64,000 nt of DNA, from the NCBI RefSeq assembly GCF_000732605.1, contig NZ_JPME01000015.1, positions 62,001 through 126,000 on the forward strand, read 5' to 3'. The position numbers and the translations under genes were made by a program. Positions 51,791 through 61,181 of this stretch are shown one piece after another. The notes beneath the pieces are model-generated. The model saw only the letters and a program-made list of their open reading frames with translations, was not told the origin of the DNA and searched no databases. Source of the stretch: Lacrimispora celerecrescens. GTDB lineage: Bacteria; Bacillota; Clostridia; Lachnospirales; Lachnospiraceae. Position 1 is the first letter of the stretch, and the number at the start of each line of letters is the position of its first letter.

Positions 51791-52372
51791 TTATACGGCG
51801 AGGAGCTTTTGCGCAGTTCCCATGATCATCTTATCCACAAATTCTGCTACCTCTTCCTTTGGCTGCTGCATGTCCGTATCAAGCCATTGTTTTAGGACAC
51901 CGGTCAGTCCATAGGTGATAAATTCAAGGTAATAGTTTAGGATTACTTCTCTGGCAGTTGGATACTGTTCCCTGATGATTGCTGTGCCGTTATTTAAGAC
52001 AAGGGTATGGAAGCGGTTTACGAAATCATTAGAGGAGCTGTTCTCAAAAAGGATTTTACATATCTTTTTGTTCTCCTCTATATAATGAATGATTGGTATG
52101 ACAACGGGCAGAAGTGACCCCTTTTTAAAGGCATAGCGGCAGTTACTGACCATATCCTGAAAATCATCTAAGACTTCGGATTCCATCTCCTGTAACAGAT
52201 TGTAGGTATCGGCATAGTGAAGATAAAAAGTACCCCGGTTTAAGTCTGCCAGTTCCGTGATGTCTTTTACGGAAATATTCTTAAATTCTTTTTTTTCCAT
52301 AAGTTCAAGAAGGCTTTCCTTCAATACCTTCTGTGTTTTTCGGATGCGGCGATCCTGTTTTTGAGTTTCCAT
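51791..52372 (-). CDS. TetR-family transcriptional regulator
   Basis: The 193-residue protein has an N-terminal TetR helix-turn-helix (KVLKESLLELMEKKEFKNIS, VKDITELADLNRGTFYLHYA) and an all-helical ligand-binding part. ATG 52372 has GGAGGAA upstream. It is divergent from the MMPL exporter and the intergenic region holds an inverted repeat (GTTAATAGAT/ATCTATTAAC), so it probably represses the exporter operon. Confidence 0.9.
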   Translation of the reverse strand: METQKQDRRIRKTQKVLKESLLELMEKKEFKNISVKDITELADLNRGTFYLHYADTYNLLQEMESEVLDDFQDMVSNCRYAFKKGSLLPVVIPIIHYIEENKKICKILFENSSSNDFVNRFHTLVLNNGTAIIREQYPTAREVILNYYLEFITYGLTGVLKQWLDTDMQQPKEEVAEFVDKMIMGTAQKLLAV

Positions 52373-52489
52373 ACGATTCCTCCAATTGTGTTTCTTGGCT
52401 TGCTTCTTATTTCAGAGCTTGAATCTCCGAAAATCATGAACATTACATGAATAAGTGTTGAGTATTGCACTGATAATCACTATGTGATC

Positions 52490-52585
52490 GTTAATAGATT
52501 TTTCTTGATTCATTGATTATTGAAACTTATCTACAAGAGTATTATAATGTACAGGTGTTCAAAAGTCAATAATATATCTATTAAC
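52490..52585. promoter_or_regulatory. Promoter and operator of the MMPL exporter operon
   Basis: GTTAATAGAT (52490-52499) and ATCTATTAAC (52576-52585) are inverted 10-bp repeats flanking a strong promoter: TTGAAA (52520-52525) and TATAAT (52543-52548), 17 bp apart. They are probable sites for the divergent TetR protein. Confidence 0.65.
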
Positions 52586-52608
52586 AGAATAGTGTAGTGG
52601 AGGAAACT

Positions 52609-54792
52609 ATGAAGAGAGACAGAAGCTTATTTGATAGAATGGTACATATTATTGTGTTCCGCGGGAAGGAAATAGAGACTTTTTTCTTTCTTGCAGCCAT
52701 TATTTGTGCCATCTGTTTTCCTTTTGTAAAGGTCAATTATGACCTGAGCAAATACCTGCCGCAGTTTGCCCAAACGAAACAGGCTCTTGATGTGATGGAG
52801 GATGAGTTTGGATATCCTGGAATGGCCCGGATTATGGTTGAGGATGTAAGCCTTCAGGAAGCAAAAAAAATAAGACAGCAGATATCGGATCTGGAAGGGG
52901 TAGATCTGGTCATAGGTCCGGATTTGACTACGGATGTTTATATGGGAACCTCCTTTGTAAACCAGGGGATAACCGATATGATGTCTGTGGATGCATTTGC
53001 CATGGAAGATTATTATCGTGACGGGCATGCTCTGATGGATGTAATATTTGAAAACGGCGATGACAGTCAGGTGACCCGTAAAGCGGTAGACGGGATTTAT
53101 GAAATTGTGGGAAAAGACAGGGGCTATTTTGCAGGAAGCGCCGTGTCAAGTAAGGAGCGGGAAGAATCCATAACAAAAGAGATTACCATGGCCATTGGAA
53201 TGGCGCTGATAATCATCTGGGTGATATTAGCCCTTACCACGACATCGTGGATGGAACCGTTTTTGTTTATTTTTGTTATGGTCATAGCCATTGTCCTGAA
53301 TATGGGATCCAACCTGATGTTCGGATCCATATCATTCTTTACGTTTTCCACGGCAGCCATTTTACAATTGGCAGTATCCATGGATTATTCCATTTTCCTA
53401 TTACATACTTTTACGGCAATCAAGAATACCGGCGTTGAGATACACGAAGCCATGGAATTGGCGGTAAAAGAATCCTGCAGTTCCATTCTGGCAAGTGGGG
53501 CTACCACAATTGTAGGGTTTCTTGTAATTGCGTTCATGCGCTTTACCATTGGTAAGGATGTGGGATTTGTTCTGACCAAGGGGATCCTTTGCAGTTTGGC
53601 TACTGTATTATTCCTTATGCCGACTCTGATCCTGCACTTTAATGATAAGATTGAAAAAACAGCCCATAAACCGTTCATTCCTTCCTTTGACCGGTTCGCT
53701 AAATTGATGAACCAGATCCGGAAGCCAGTATTTATTGTTGCAATTTTTCTGGCTGTTCCCTGTTACTTTGGTCAGAGTATGAACGTTTTTTACTACGGGG
53801 ATGATGCCATTGGAGCCGGACCGGGTACCAGGGTTTATGAGGATACCAGGGCCATTAATGAGGAATTTGGAAAATCAAATATGATCATCGGGATTGTTCC
53901 CAATGGATCTGTTGTGACGGAACGGCAGCTAACCGATGCTTTGGAGGACTTAGACTTTGTAAACTATGCCATGTCCATGGCTGGGACCATACCGAAGGGA
54001 ATTCCGGAAAGTTTTCTTCCGGGAAAAGTGACCGAACAGCTTCGTAGTGAAAAGTACGCCAGGCTTTTGATTTCTCTAAATACAGTCCAGGAGAGTCAGT
54101 ACGCCTTTGAGTGCAGTCAAAAGCTGGAACAATTGATCAGGGAGTACTATCCGGAAGATGCCTATGTGATAGGTATGACCCCCACGACGATTGATATCCG
54201 TGACATTTTAACTGATGACTACAATAAGGTTTCCCTGTTGTCTTTGGCGGGAGTGGCTTTGGTTGTTTTTGCAACCTTCCGGTCTGTTCTGGTACCGATC
54301 CTTGTAATTATACCGATTGAAGTGGCCATTTATTTAAACATGACGTTACCCTATGTGATGGGAGACTACATGGTATACATCGGATACATCATCGTAAGCT
54401 GCCTGCAGCTGGGAGCTACCATTGATTATTCCATCCTGATGACCAATAATTATCTGGGCTTCCGTAAAACCATGAACAACACGGACTCCGCCAAGGCGGC
54501 CATTTCAAAAAGTACTCTTTCCATTCTGACGTCAGGCGGTATTCTTACGGTAGTAGGTTATCTTTTGTTTTTTACGTCGTCCATACAAGCGATTTCCCAG
54601 GTGGGACGCCTTGTGGGAAGGGGAGCGCTTTTAAGCATGGTTTTGGTACTTTCCCTTCTTCCTGCCTTGCTTAGCACCTTTGACAAGCAGATCCAGAATC
54701 AGCAGCTCCGTGCGGCAAAGAGAAGAGAAAAACGACGTTTAAGATATGGAAAAGTGAAAATCAAAGGAGTGAACGATCATGAAGAAGTATAA
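52609..54792 (+). CDS. MMPL/RND-family exporter
   Basis: The 727-residue protein has the RND/MMPL layout: first helix then a periplasmic-type loop, a block of helices with the LAVSMDYSIFLLHTFTAIK motif (about residues 255-280), a second loop, and a second helix block with LGATIDYSILMTNNYL. The two DYS(I) motifs contain the proton-relay Asp. ATG 52609 has GGAGG 5 bp upstream. It likely exports lipids or hydrophobic compounds using the proton gradient. It overlaps the next gene by 14 bp. Confidence 0.92.
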   Translation: MKRDRSLFDRMVHIIVFRGKEIETFFFLAAIICAICFPFVKVNYDLSKYLPQFAQTKQALDVMEDEFGYPGMARIMVEDVSLQEAKKIRQQISDLEGVDLVIGPDLTTDVYMGTSFVNQGITDMMSVDAFAMEDYYRDGHALMDVIFENGDDSQVTRKAVDGIYEIVGKDRGYFAGSAVSSKEREESITKEITMAIGMALIIIWVILALTTTSWMEPFLFIFVMVIAIVLNMGSNLMFGSISFFTFSTAAILQLAVSMDYSIFLLHTFTAIKNTGVEIHEAMELAVKESCSSILASGATTIVGFLVIAFMRFTIGKDVGFVLTKGILCSLATVLFLMPTLILHFNDKIEKTAHKPFIPSFDRFAKLMNQIRKPVFIVAIFLAVPCYFGQSMNVFYYGDDAIGAGPGTRVYEDTRAINEEFGKSNMIIGIVPNGSVVTERQLTDALEDLDFVNYAMSMAGTIPKGIPESFLPGKVTEQLRSEKYARLLISLNTVQESQYAFECSQKLEQLIREYYPEDAYVIGMTPTTIDIRDILTDDYNKVSLLSLAGVALVVFATFRSVLVPILVIIPIEVAIYLNMTLPYVMGDYMVYIGYIIVSCLQLGATIDYSILMTNNYLGFRKTMNNTDSAKAAISKSTLSILTSGGILTVVGYLLFFTSSIQAISQVGRLVGRGALLSMVLVLSLLPALLSTFDKQIQNQQLRAAKRREKRRLRYGKVKIKGVNDHEEV

Positions 54793-57016
54793 TAGAATCC
54801 TAAGTATGGGTCTGGCTGTCATAGTCTCCCTTGAGTCCGTACTGCCGGCCCTGGCTTCGCCTGATGTGCCCCAGTATGATGAAACTCTTTATGTGACCAT
54901 GGATCCTTATGGGGGGATCAAGGAAAGCAGCATTGTAAAGAATTACCAGATGAATGGAAACAGTAAGGTAGTGGATTACGGGATTTACGATAAAGTAATG
55001 AACTTAACGGATCATTCGGAGCCCGTGGTAGGGGAGGATGGCTCTATCACTTTCTCTCCGGAAGAGACTGGAAGCCGGTTTTATTTTGAAGGTCGGACCC
55101 AAACAGAGAAATCTCAGCTTCCCTGGGATATTAAAGTAAGTTACCGTTTAAATGGTGTAGAGAAAAAGGCAGAAGAACTGGCCGGTGAAAAGGGCCTGAT
55201 CGAAATCAATGTAGATCTGGTTCCCAATAAAGGTGTTTCCGATTACTACCGGAATAATATGGCGTTAATGGCCAGTACAGTTGTAGATATGGATAAAAAC
55301 TTAAGCCTGGAAGCGGAAGGCGCCCAGGTACAGTCCGTTGGTAATTTAAATATGGTTGTTTTCTTTGAACTGCCTGGAGAGGAAGGACATTATTCCATTC
55401 GCATCGGCTCCGATGATTTTAAATTTCCTGGCATTGTCTTTGCCATGGTACCTTTGACGGTAAGCCAGCTTGATAAGGTTGCAGATTTAAGAGATGCTAA
55501 GGAAACCATGGAGGATTCGGCAGATGCGATCAGCGACAGTCTGGATGTGGTGTTAGACACCATGGGAAACATGCAAAAAGGCATTGCAGATACGGCAGAT
55601 GGTCTCAGGGGACTTGATAAGACCAGACAGATATTTGCCGCTTCCAAGGGTAAGGTGTATGAGGATGCAGACGAGGCTCTGGCAGCTCTTGACAATCTGT
55701 CCCAGACACTGCGGCCCTTTTATAACCATACGCAGAATGCCGGAAATGCTTTAAATGAGATCAGGACCCAGACCAATCATATGGTGGGAATTCTTGATGA
55801 CCTGTCACCAGATCTAGGTGATCTGCAGGATGGTGTCCGGTACTTAAGAGATGAAGTGGAAGAACTGCGGAAAATGGCGAAGAATTCCCAGACGGATATG
55901 AAGTCCCAGGCTTTTATGGGGCAGGTTAAAAAAATAGAAGGTCACTTAAATACCCTGACAACGGAACAACAGCAGCTGGCAAAGGAACTTGCTTCCCTTG
56001 GGCAGGCGCTTCCAATGCTGGTGGGCCTTAGCAATTCCCTCAGTAAATCGGCGGCAGGAATGAAAGGCATTGACTTGCAGGAGTTAATCCAGGAGATCCA
56101 GGATGAAGGGCTGATGGACGAAGACGAGATATCTTCCTATTTGTTTAATGAAAAGGACTATTCGATTCCGGAAATCAATGCTCTTACCGGCTATATGTCT
56201 TCCGCTTTTGCTACCGGTCGTACGGCCACGCCTAGCAATGGATCTAAGGAAATGCTGGAAGCAGCCGCACCTATAGCCGCGCTTCTTCCGCAGATTGTTA
56301 ACAGCGGTGCAGGACTGACCGGAGATTTAGGAAAAATGCTTGGAATGACCGAGATGCTGATGTCAGACTTACATTCCTTAAGAGGCCCTATCAATGGAGC
56401 GATTGACGGAGTGATTGACATCGCCACTGCCACAGGGCGTATCTGTGATACGGCAGATGATCTGATCAACTCCACAGATGAATTAAATGGCATTTTAAAC
56501 CGTCACCATGATGATATGATTGCGACCTTAAACGATGTTGGAAAAATGACGGACAGCGCTTCCAGAGGCATTGATTCCATGAATGTATTCTTCCGGTCTC
56601 TTGAAAATCAGATGAAGGTGGTAGGCGATTCTTTAAACACCAGTACGGAAAAAACCTTAAACGGCCTTGCCGGTACGTTAGATGAGGCAGGGACTGGGCT
56701 GAATCAGACTGAGGTGTTGAGAAACGCAAAAGATACAATCAAAGGGATGATTGATGACAAATGGGATGAATATACGATAGAAGATACAACCATTTTAAAC
56801 ATTGATTTGGAGGCCTCTCCGGTGTCCATGACATCGGCAAAGAATCCGTCTCCCAGGAGCATCCAGATGATCCTGCGTACGGAGGAAATAAAAGATAAGC
56901 AGGAGAGTGAAGACGTAAATATTGATGAAGACTTTCATGCTGACGGAAATATTTTCCACCGGATCGGAAATATTTTCAAATATATCTGGAGGTCCATTAC
57001 TTCAGTTTTTAAATAA
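54779..57016 (+). CDS. Secreted coiled-coil protein coupled to the MMPL exporter
   Basis: The 745-residue protein has a signal peptide (ILSMGLAVIVSLESVLPALA, cleaved after ALA near residue 26), a beta-rich N-terminal part (to about 235), long heptad-type coiled coil segments (about 240-420 and 520-660) and a C-terminal basic stretch. The domain plan resembles the extracytoplasmic loop of YhgE/Pip-like proteins, but without the usual membrane helices. It overlaps the exporter gene by 14 bp, so the two are made together. I suggest it is a secreted adaptor of the MMPL pump, without a recognised family name. Confidence 0.72.
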   Translation: MKKYNRILSMGLAVIVSLESVLPALASPDVPQYDETLYVTMDPYGGIKESSIVKNYQMNGNSKVVDYGIYDKVMNLTDHSEPVVGEDGSITFSPEETGSRFYFEGRTQTEKSQLPWDIKVSYRLNGVEKKAEELAGEKGLIEINVDLVPNKGVSDYYRNNMALMASTVVDMDKNLSLEAEGAQVQSVGNLNMVVFFELPGEEGHYSIRIGSDDFKFPGIVFAMVPLTVSQLDKVADLRDAKETMEDSADAISDSLDVVLDTMGNMQKGIADTADGLRGLDKTRQIFAASKGKVYEDADEALAALDNLSQTLRPFYNHTQNAGNALNEIRTQTNHMVGILDDLSPDLGDLQDGVRYLRDEVEELRKMAKNSQTDMKSQAFMGQVKKIEGHLNTLTTEQQQLAKELASLGQALPMLVGLSNSLSKSAAGMKGIDLQELIQEIQDEGLMDEDEISSYLFNEKDYSIPEINALTGYMSSAFATGRTATPSNGSKEMLEAAAPIAALLPQIVNSGAGLTGDLGKMLGMTEMLMSDLHSLRGPINGAIDGVIDIATATGRICDTADDLINSTDELNGILNRHHDDMIATLNDVGKMTDSASRGIDSMNVFFRSLENQMKVVGDSLNTSTEKTLNGLAGTLDEAGTGLNQTEVLRNAKDTIKGMIDDKWDEYTIEDTTILNIDLEASPVSMTSAKNPSPRSIQMILRTEEIKDKQESEDVNIDEDFHADGNIFHRIGNIFKYIWRSITSVFK

Positions 57017-57039
57017 CGTGAGATTTGAGATAATAAAAT

Positions 57040-57094
57040 AGCAGCAGAAAAAGAGAAGGATCATGTGTTCTTTCTCTTTTTCTGTTGCTTTTTT
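57040..57094 (+). terminator. Terminator after the coiled-coil protein gene
   Basis: AGCAGCAGAAAAAGAGAA pairs with TTCTCTTTTTCTGTTGCT, with a G-T wobble, then TTTTTT. Confidence 0.9.
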
Positions 57095-57168
57095 ATAAGT
57101 ATTTCCACATTCCTATGTCATGGTTAAAAATATCATAAGCTTGGATTGCATTAAAATTCAATACTAAA

Positions 57169-57238
57169 GAACATACATTCGAAAGTGCTTGAAAAAAGTA
57201 TTTGCCTATGCTACAATATAGAAAAAGAACGTGTGTTC
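57169..57238 (+). promoter_or_regulatory. Promoter with two LexA-box-like sites (SOS control)
   Basis: The promoter is TTGAAA (57189-57194) and TACAAT (57212-57217), 17 bp apart. GAACGTGTGTTC (57227-57238) is a perfect GAAC-N4-GTTC Firmicutes LexA box directly downstream of the -10 box. GAACATACATTC (57169-57180) is a one-mismatch copy just upstream of the -35 box. Repression by LexA is inferred. Confidence 0.75.
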
Positions 57239-57249
57239 GAGGTGACGAA

Positions 57250-58578
57250 ATGCTCATACAGGAAGAATTAAGTGTTCAGGAAAAGCTTGAAATATTATCA
57301 GATGCCGCAAAATATGATGTTGCCTGTACATCCAGCGGCGTGGACCGAAAGGGAAAAGCAGGGACTCTTGGGAATGCGGCGGCATGCGGAATCTGCCATA
57401 GCTTTTCCGCAGACGGCAGATGTATTTCCCTTTTAAAAATATTGTTTACGAACCAGTGCATCTATGACTGTAAATACTGTATTAACCGATGCTCTAACGA
57501 TGTTGTGAGGACAGCGTTCACTCCGGAAGAGGTGTGTCAGCTGACGATCCAGTTCTACCGCCGCAATTATATTGAAGGGCTATTCCTCAGTTCAGGAATC
57601 CTTCATAGTGCAAACTATACCATGGACCTGATTTATCAGACCCTTAAAAAGCTGAGGGAGGAATACCATTTTCACGGTTATATCCATGTGAAGGCGATTC
57701 CAGGTGCAGATCCGGTATTGATCGAAAAGACAGGATTTCTGGCAGATCGTATGAGTATCAATCTGGAACTTCCGACTGCCGATGGTCTTAAGAAGCTGGC
57801 CCCCGGCAAAAGCAGGAGTAAGATTCTTACTCCCATGAAGCAGATTCAAAAAGGAATTACCGCCAATCGTTACGAGTTGATGGAATACAAAAAGGCTCCG
57901 TCCTTTGTGCCCGCAGGTCAGAGCACTCAGATGATCGTAGGAGCCACCGGAGAAAATGATTTTCAGATGATGATGGTAGCAGAGGCGCTTTATCAGAATT
58001 ATGATTTAAAACGGGTTTTTTATTCTGCATTTGTTCCAGTTAATCAGGACAGCAGTCTGCCGGCCCTTCCGGGCGGGCCTCCTCTTTTACGGGAACACCG
58101 GTTGTACCAGGCGGACTGGCTCATGCGTTTTTATGGATTTCAAGCAGGGGAGCTGCTTTCCGAAGATCGTCCTAATTTCAATGTATTTCTTGATCCAAAG
58201 TGTGACTGGGCCTTGCGTCATCTGGAGATATTTCCGGTGGAAGTGAATCGGGCAGACTACTATACCCTTTTGAGAGTTCCGGGAATGGGAGTGAAGTCGG
58301 TGAAGCGCATCATTGCAGCCAGAAGGAATGGCCCTCTTGATTTTGATGCTTTAAAGAAAATTGGTGTTGTATTAAAGCGTGCGCTTTATTTTATTACCTG
58401 TTCCGGCAGGATGATGTATCCCATTAAGATCGAGGAGGACTTTATTACCAGTCACCTTTTGGGAGAGGAGCAGAAGAAGGTATGGGACATCGGTTCATCA
58501 GGAACCTTCCGACAGCTTTCTTTGTTTGATGACATGAATGTACCTGCTTTGACAGACTTGAGAGGAGTCCGGCTATGA
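57250..58578 (+). CDS. Putative DNA modification/repair radical SAM protein
   Basis: The 442-residue protein has the radical SAM cluster motif CxxxCxxC (NQCIYDCKYCINRC, about residue 60-75) and a C-terminal helix-hairpin-helix (YYTLLRVPGMGVKSVKRIIA). This is the pattern of the clostridial family annotated as a putative DNA modification/repair radical SAM protein, always found with a DUF4130 gene. ATG 57250 was placed by GAGGTGA. LexA-like boxes lie at its promoter, so it is probably induced by DNA damage. The chemical reaction is unknown. Confidence 0.9.
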   Translation: MLIQEELSVQEKLEILSDAAKYDVACTSSGVDRKGKAGTLGNAAACGICHSFSADGRCISLLKILFTNQCIYDCKYCINRCSNDVVRTAFTPEEVCQLTIQFYRRNYIEGLFLSSGILHSANYTMDLIYQTLKKLREEYHFHGYIHVKAIPGADPVLIEKTGFLADRMSINLELPTADGLKKLAPGKSRSKILTPMKQIQKGITANRYELMEYKKAPSFVPAGQSTQMIVGATGENDFQMMMVAEALYQNYDLKRVFYSAFVPVNQDSSLPALPGGPPLLREHRLYQADWLMRFYGFQAGELLSEDRPNFNVFLDPKCDWALRHLEIFPVEVNRADYYTLLRVPGMGVKSVKRIIAARRNGPLDFDALKKIGVVLKRALYFITCSGRMMYPIKIEEDFITSHLLGEEQKKVWDIGSSGTFRQLSLFDDMNVPALTDLRGVRL

Positions 58579-59354
58579 AGACAGTCTATTTGTGTGAGAA
58601 TAGCGTAGAAGGCATTCTCAGCGGCGTATATGCGGCATGGACCAGCAGAAAAGGACATGCGAATGTGAAACTTGGGCTTATAGGAGATGAGGATACCATG
58701 GAGCTGTTCTGTCAGTATGAGGAGGTCCCGGTCAATGCCGGTCATGCAGACAAGGTGGTACGGGCAATCAGGGAGAAGATATCGGAGGAAGCCTATATTG
58801 TTGTATACAAAGCCGCATTAAGCAAGGAAAGGGACCGCGGGGATAAAATATACCGTTTTTTAATTTACGGCTTTCATTTAGGCGCCAAAGTTGTTCATAT
58901 GCTTCAGGTTCCGGAGGTATTCGAAATTTTTCAGATGTGCCGTAATATTGATAATGAGACTCATCTGCTCACTGGCTTTGTGCGATTCGTGGAGATGGAG
59001 GGAGATCTTTTGGTAAGCCGGATCGGACCAAAGAATGATGTTCTTGTTCTTCTTGCCCCTCATTTTATGGACCGCCTGTCAGGAGAGAATTGGGTTATCT
59101 ATGATGAAAACAGGAAAAAGGCAGTTATGCATCCGGCATTGCGGCCTTGGTTTTTGGTGGATCTGATTTCGTCAGAATGGGAGGAACGAATGAAAAAAGC
59201 GTCGGATGAGGACGAATATGAGGCGCTTTTTCAGTGTTTTAGAAAAAGCATATCCATAAAAGAGCGGACAAATCCGGTCTGTCAGCGTAATCATATGCCG
59301 CTCCGATACCGGGCCTATATGCCTGAATTTTCCCATGGTCTAAAGGATTCCTGA
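58575..59354 (+). CDS. DUF4130 probable DNA metabolism protein (partner of the radical SAM protein)
   Basis: The 259-residue protein starts with TVYLCENSVEGILSGVYAAW, typical of this family, and has a conserved core (FMDRLSGENWVIYDENRKKA) and a small C-terminal helical tail. Its ATG overlaps the upstream stop by 4 bases (ATGA), which matches the constant pairing of the two families. DUF4130 proteins are thought to act with the radical SAM protein in repair or modification; the enzymatic role is not established. Confidence 0.88.
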   Translation: MKTVYLCENSVEGILSGVYAAWTSRKGHANVKLGLIGDEDTMELFCQYEEVPVNAGHADKVVRAIREKISEEAYIVVYKAALSKERDRGDKIYRFLIYGFHLGAKVVHMLQVPEVFEIFQMCRNIDNETHLLTGFVRFVEMEGDLLVSRIGPKNDVLVLLAPHFMDRLSGENWVIYDENRKKAVMHPALRPWFLVDLISSEWEERMKKASDEDEYEALFQCFRKSISIKERTNPVCQRNHMPLRYRAYMPEFSHGLKDS

Positions 59355-59494
59355 TTCTTTCTGATTTCAGGTCATGAGAGAAAAACATTGCCTTTTTGCC
59401 TTTTTTCGGTTATCATAAAATCAGGTTCCGGTTCAGGAACATTCCAGATGCGTTTCTGCATGTTTTCCAAGCTTATTGTTTATGAGACAGAATT

Positions 59495-59611
59495 ATGAAA
59501 TACCATGCGGGTATACTTACACCGGTAAAGCTAGGCCCTGCCCAGAAAGTGCGGGCAGGAAGAATGAAACACCCTACGGGTATACTTTATGCCAAAAAAA
59601 CACGGGCATAA
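59495..59611 (+). other. Small repeat-containing reading frame or intergenic repeat element
   Basis: A 38-residue frame contains two similar units, MKYHAGILTPVK (59495) and MKHPTGILYAKK (59564), with a hairpin-forming GC-rich segment between them (CCTGCCC-agaaagtgc-GGGCAGG). The DNA copies share GGGTATACTT. No ribosome-binding site precedes the first ATG. It lies in the 279-bp gap before comM; the rest of that gap holds no recognised gene. It may be a family of intergenic repeats that happens to be translatable. Confidence 0.35.
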
Positions 59612-59633
59612 ATGAGGAAAGGAGAGGCGGTTT

Positions 59634-61181
59634 TTGTATAGTAAAGTTCATAGTGTGGGAATTAAGGGAGTGGAAGGGGTTCCGATCCTGGTGGAGGCGG
59701 ATGTCAGTGATGGGCTTCCGGGCTTTTCCATGGTAGGTTATCTCTCTTCTGAGGTAAAGGAAGCTCAGGACCGGGTAAGAACAGCACTGAGAAATTCCGG
59801 CTTTCGGCTGCCTGCAAGAAAAGTCACAATTAATTTGTCCCCGGCTGACATACGCAAGGAGGGGACTGCTTTTGATTTGCCAATTGCGGTGGCTATTCTG
59901 GCGGCTTCCGGCATGGTTAAGCCTGATGCTTTATATAATTGTGTGATTTCCGGGGAATTAGGATTGGATGGAGAGATTAAGCCTGTAAGGGGAGCGCTTT
60001 CCATTACTGCTGCTGCAAAAAAGGACGGAAAGAGCCAATGTTTTCTTCCAAGTGAAAATGTCAGGGAGGGCTTAATAATAGAAGGAATGGAAATTATTGG
60101 TGTGGATCATCTGAAAGATTTAACGGATCAACTGAACCATCCGGAGAAACAAAAAGCAGGCTCCTATGGAAAAGATGAGCGGACGAGGAGGAAGGAGGCT
60201 TATGACGTTGATTTTTCAGAGATCGGAGGCCAGCTTTTCCTAAGACGGGCCACAGAGGTGGCAGTGGCAGGTATGCACAACGTTCTTTATATCGGCCCCG
60301 CAGGAACCGGAAAGACTATGCTGGCGAAGCGGATTCCAACGATTATGCCGTCCTTATCAATGGAGGAGGCTGTGGAAATATCAAAGATATACAGTGTATG
60401 CGGGCTCCTTTCCAAAGAAGAGCCTTTGGTGATAAAAAGGCCCTTTCGAAGTCCTCATCATACCATCAGTCCAACGGCTCTGTCCGGGGGAGGACGAATA
60501 CCCAAACCAGGCGAGATCTCCCTGGCATCCGGAGGCGTTCTGTTTCTGGATGAACTACCCGAATTTCAAAGAAATACCATAGAACTTCTAAGGCAGCCCC
60601 TTGAGGAGCGGAAAATAACTGTTTCCAGAATGCTCGGTGCCTATGAATTCCCGGCGGACTTTATGATGGCAGCGGCTATGAATCCATGTCCCTGCGGATT
60701 CTATCCGGATCGGACAAGATGCAGATGTTCAGAACTGCAGGTACGCAAATATTTAAGCAGGATTTCAAAACCGCTATTGGACCGGATCGATATCTGCGCG
60801 GAATCCGGAGCGGTTACATACGAGGAATTGCGGGAAAGAAAAGGTGGTGAATCCTCTGCCTCTATCCGGAAACGGATTGAAGATGCAAGAAAGATTCAAA
60901 AAAAACGATTGAAAGTGCATGGGATATACTTTAACAGTTCCATGAATAAGGCCCAGATTGAGGAATGCTGCTGTCTTGGGAAAGAGGAGCAGGAGTTTTT
61001 AAAGAAGGTATATGAAAATCTGGGACTTAGTGTGAGAGGCTATGAGAAGATCCTAAAGGTATCCAGGACGATTGCGGATCTGGTCGGCTCTGAGAGGATA
61101 AGAAAAGAACATCTGGCAGAGGCGGTGGGACTGCGCAGCATGGAAGGTAAGTATTGGGGAGGAATATATGGACGGTCATGA
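59634..61181 (+). CDS. comM: ComM/YifB-family Mg-chelatase-like AAA+ protein
   Basis: The 515-residue protein starts at TTG 59634, set by GGAGAGG 6 bp upstream. It has the N-terminal ChlI domain (SVGIKGVEGVPILVEADVSD, GFSMVGYLSSEVKEAQDRVR), an AAA+ core with Walker A IGPAGTGKTM and Walker B GVLFLDELPEF, a four-Cys MNPCPCGFYPDRTRCRC zinc-binding stretch and a C-terminal helical region. ComM drives branch migration during transformation in Gram-negatives. It precedes dprA, the usual clostridial order. Confidence 0.93.
   Translation: MYSKVHSVGIKGVEGVPILVEADVSDGLPGFSMVGYLSSEVKEAQDRVRTALRNSGFRLPARKVTINLSPADIRKEGTAFDLPIAVAILAASGMVKPDALYNCVISGELGLDGEIKPVRGALSITAAAKKDGKSQCFLPSENVREGLIIEGMEIIGVDHLKDLTDQLNHPEKQKAGSYGKDERTRRKEAYDVDFSEIGGQLFLRRATEVAVAGMHNVLYIGPAGTGKTMLAKRIPTIMPSLSMEEAVEISKIYSVCGLLSKEEPLVIKRPFRSPHHTISPTALSGGGRIPKPGEISLASGGVLFLDELPEFQRNTIELLRQPLEERKITVSRMLGAYEFPADFMMAAAMNPCPCGFYPDRTRCRCSELQVRKYLSRISKPLLDRIDICAESGAVTYEELRERKGGESSASIRKRIEDARKIQKKRLKVHGIYFNSSMNKAQIEECCCLGKEEQEFLKKVYENLGLSVRGYEKILKVSRTIADLVGSERIRKEHLAEAVGLRSMEGKYWGGIYGRS

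Noticed and set aside
59476-59736. 86-residue frame MFMRQNYEIP... overlapping the start of comM
   Set aside because: It lacks a ribosome site and its last third runs over the clear comM coding region in another frame. The repeats in this DNA read more regularly in the neighbouring frame at 59495.
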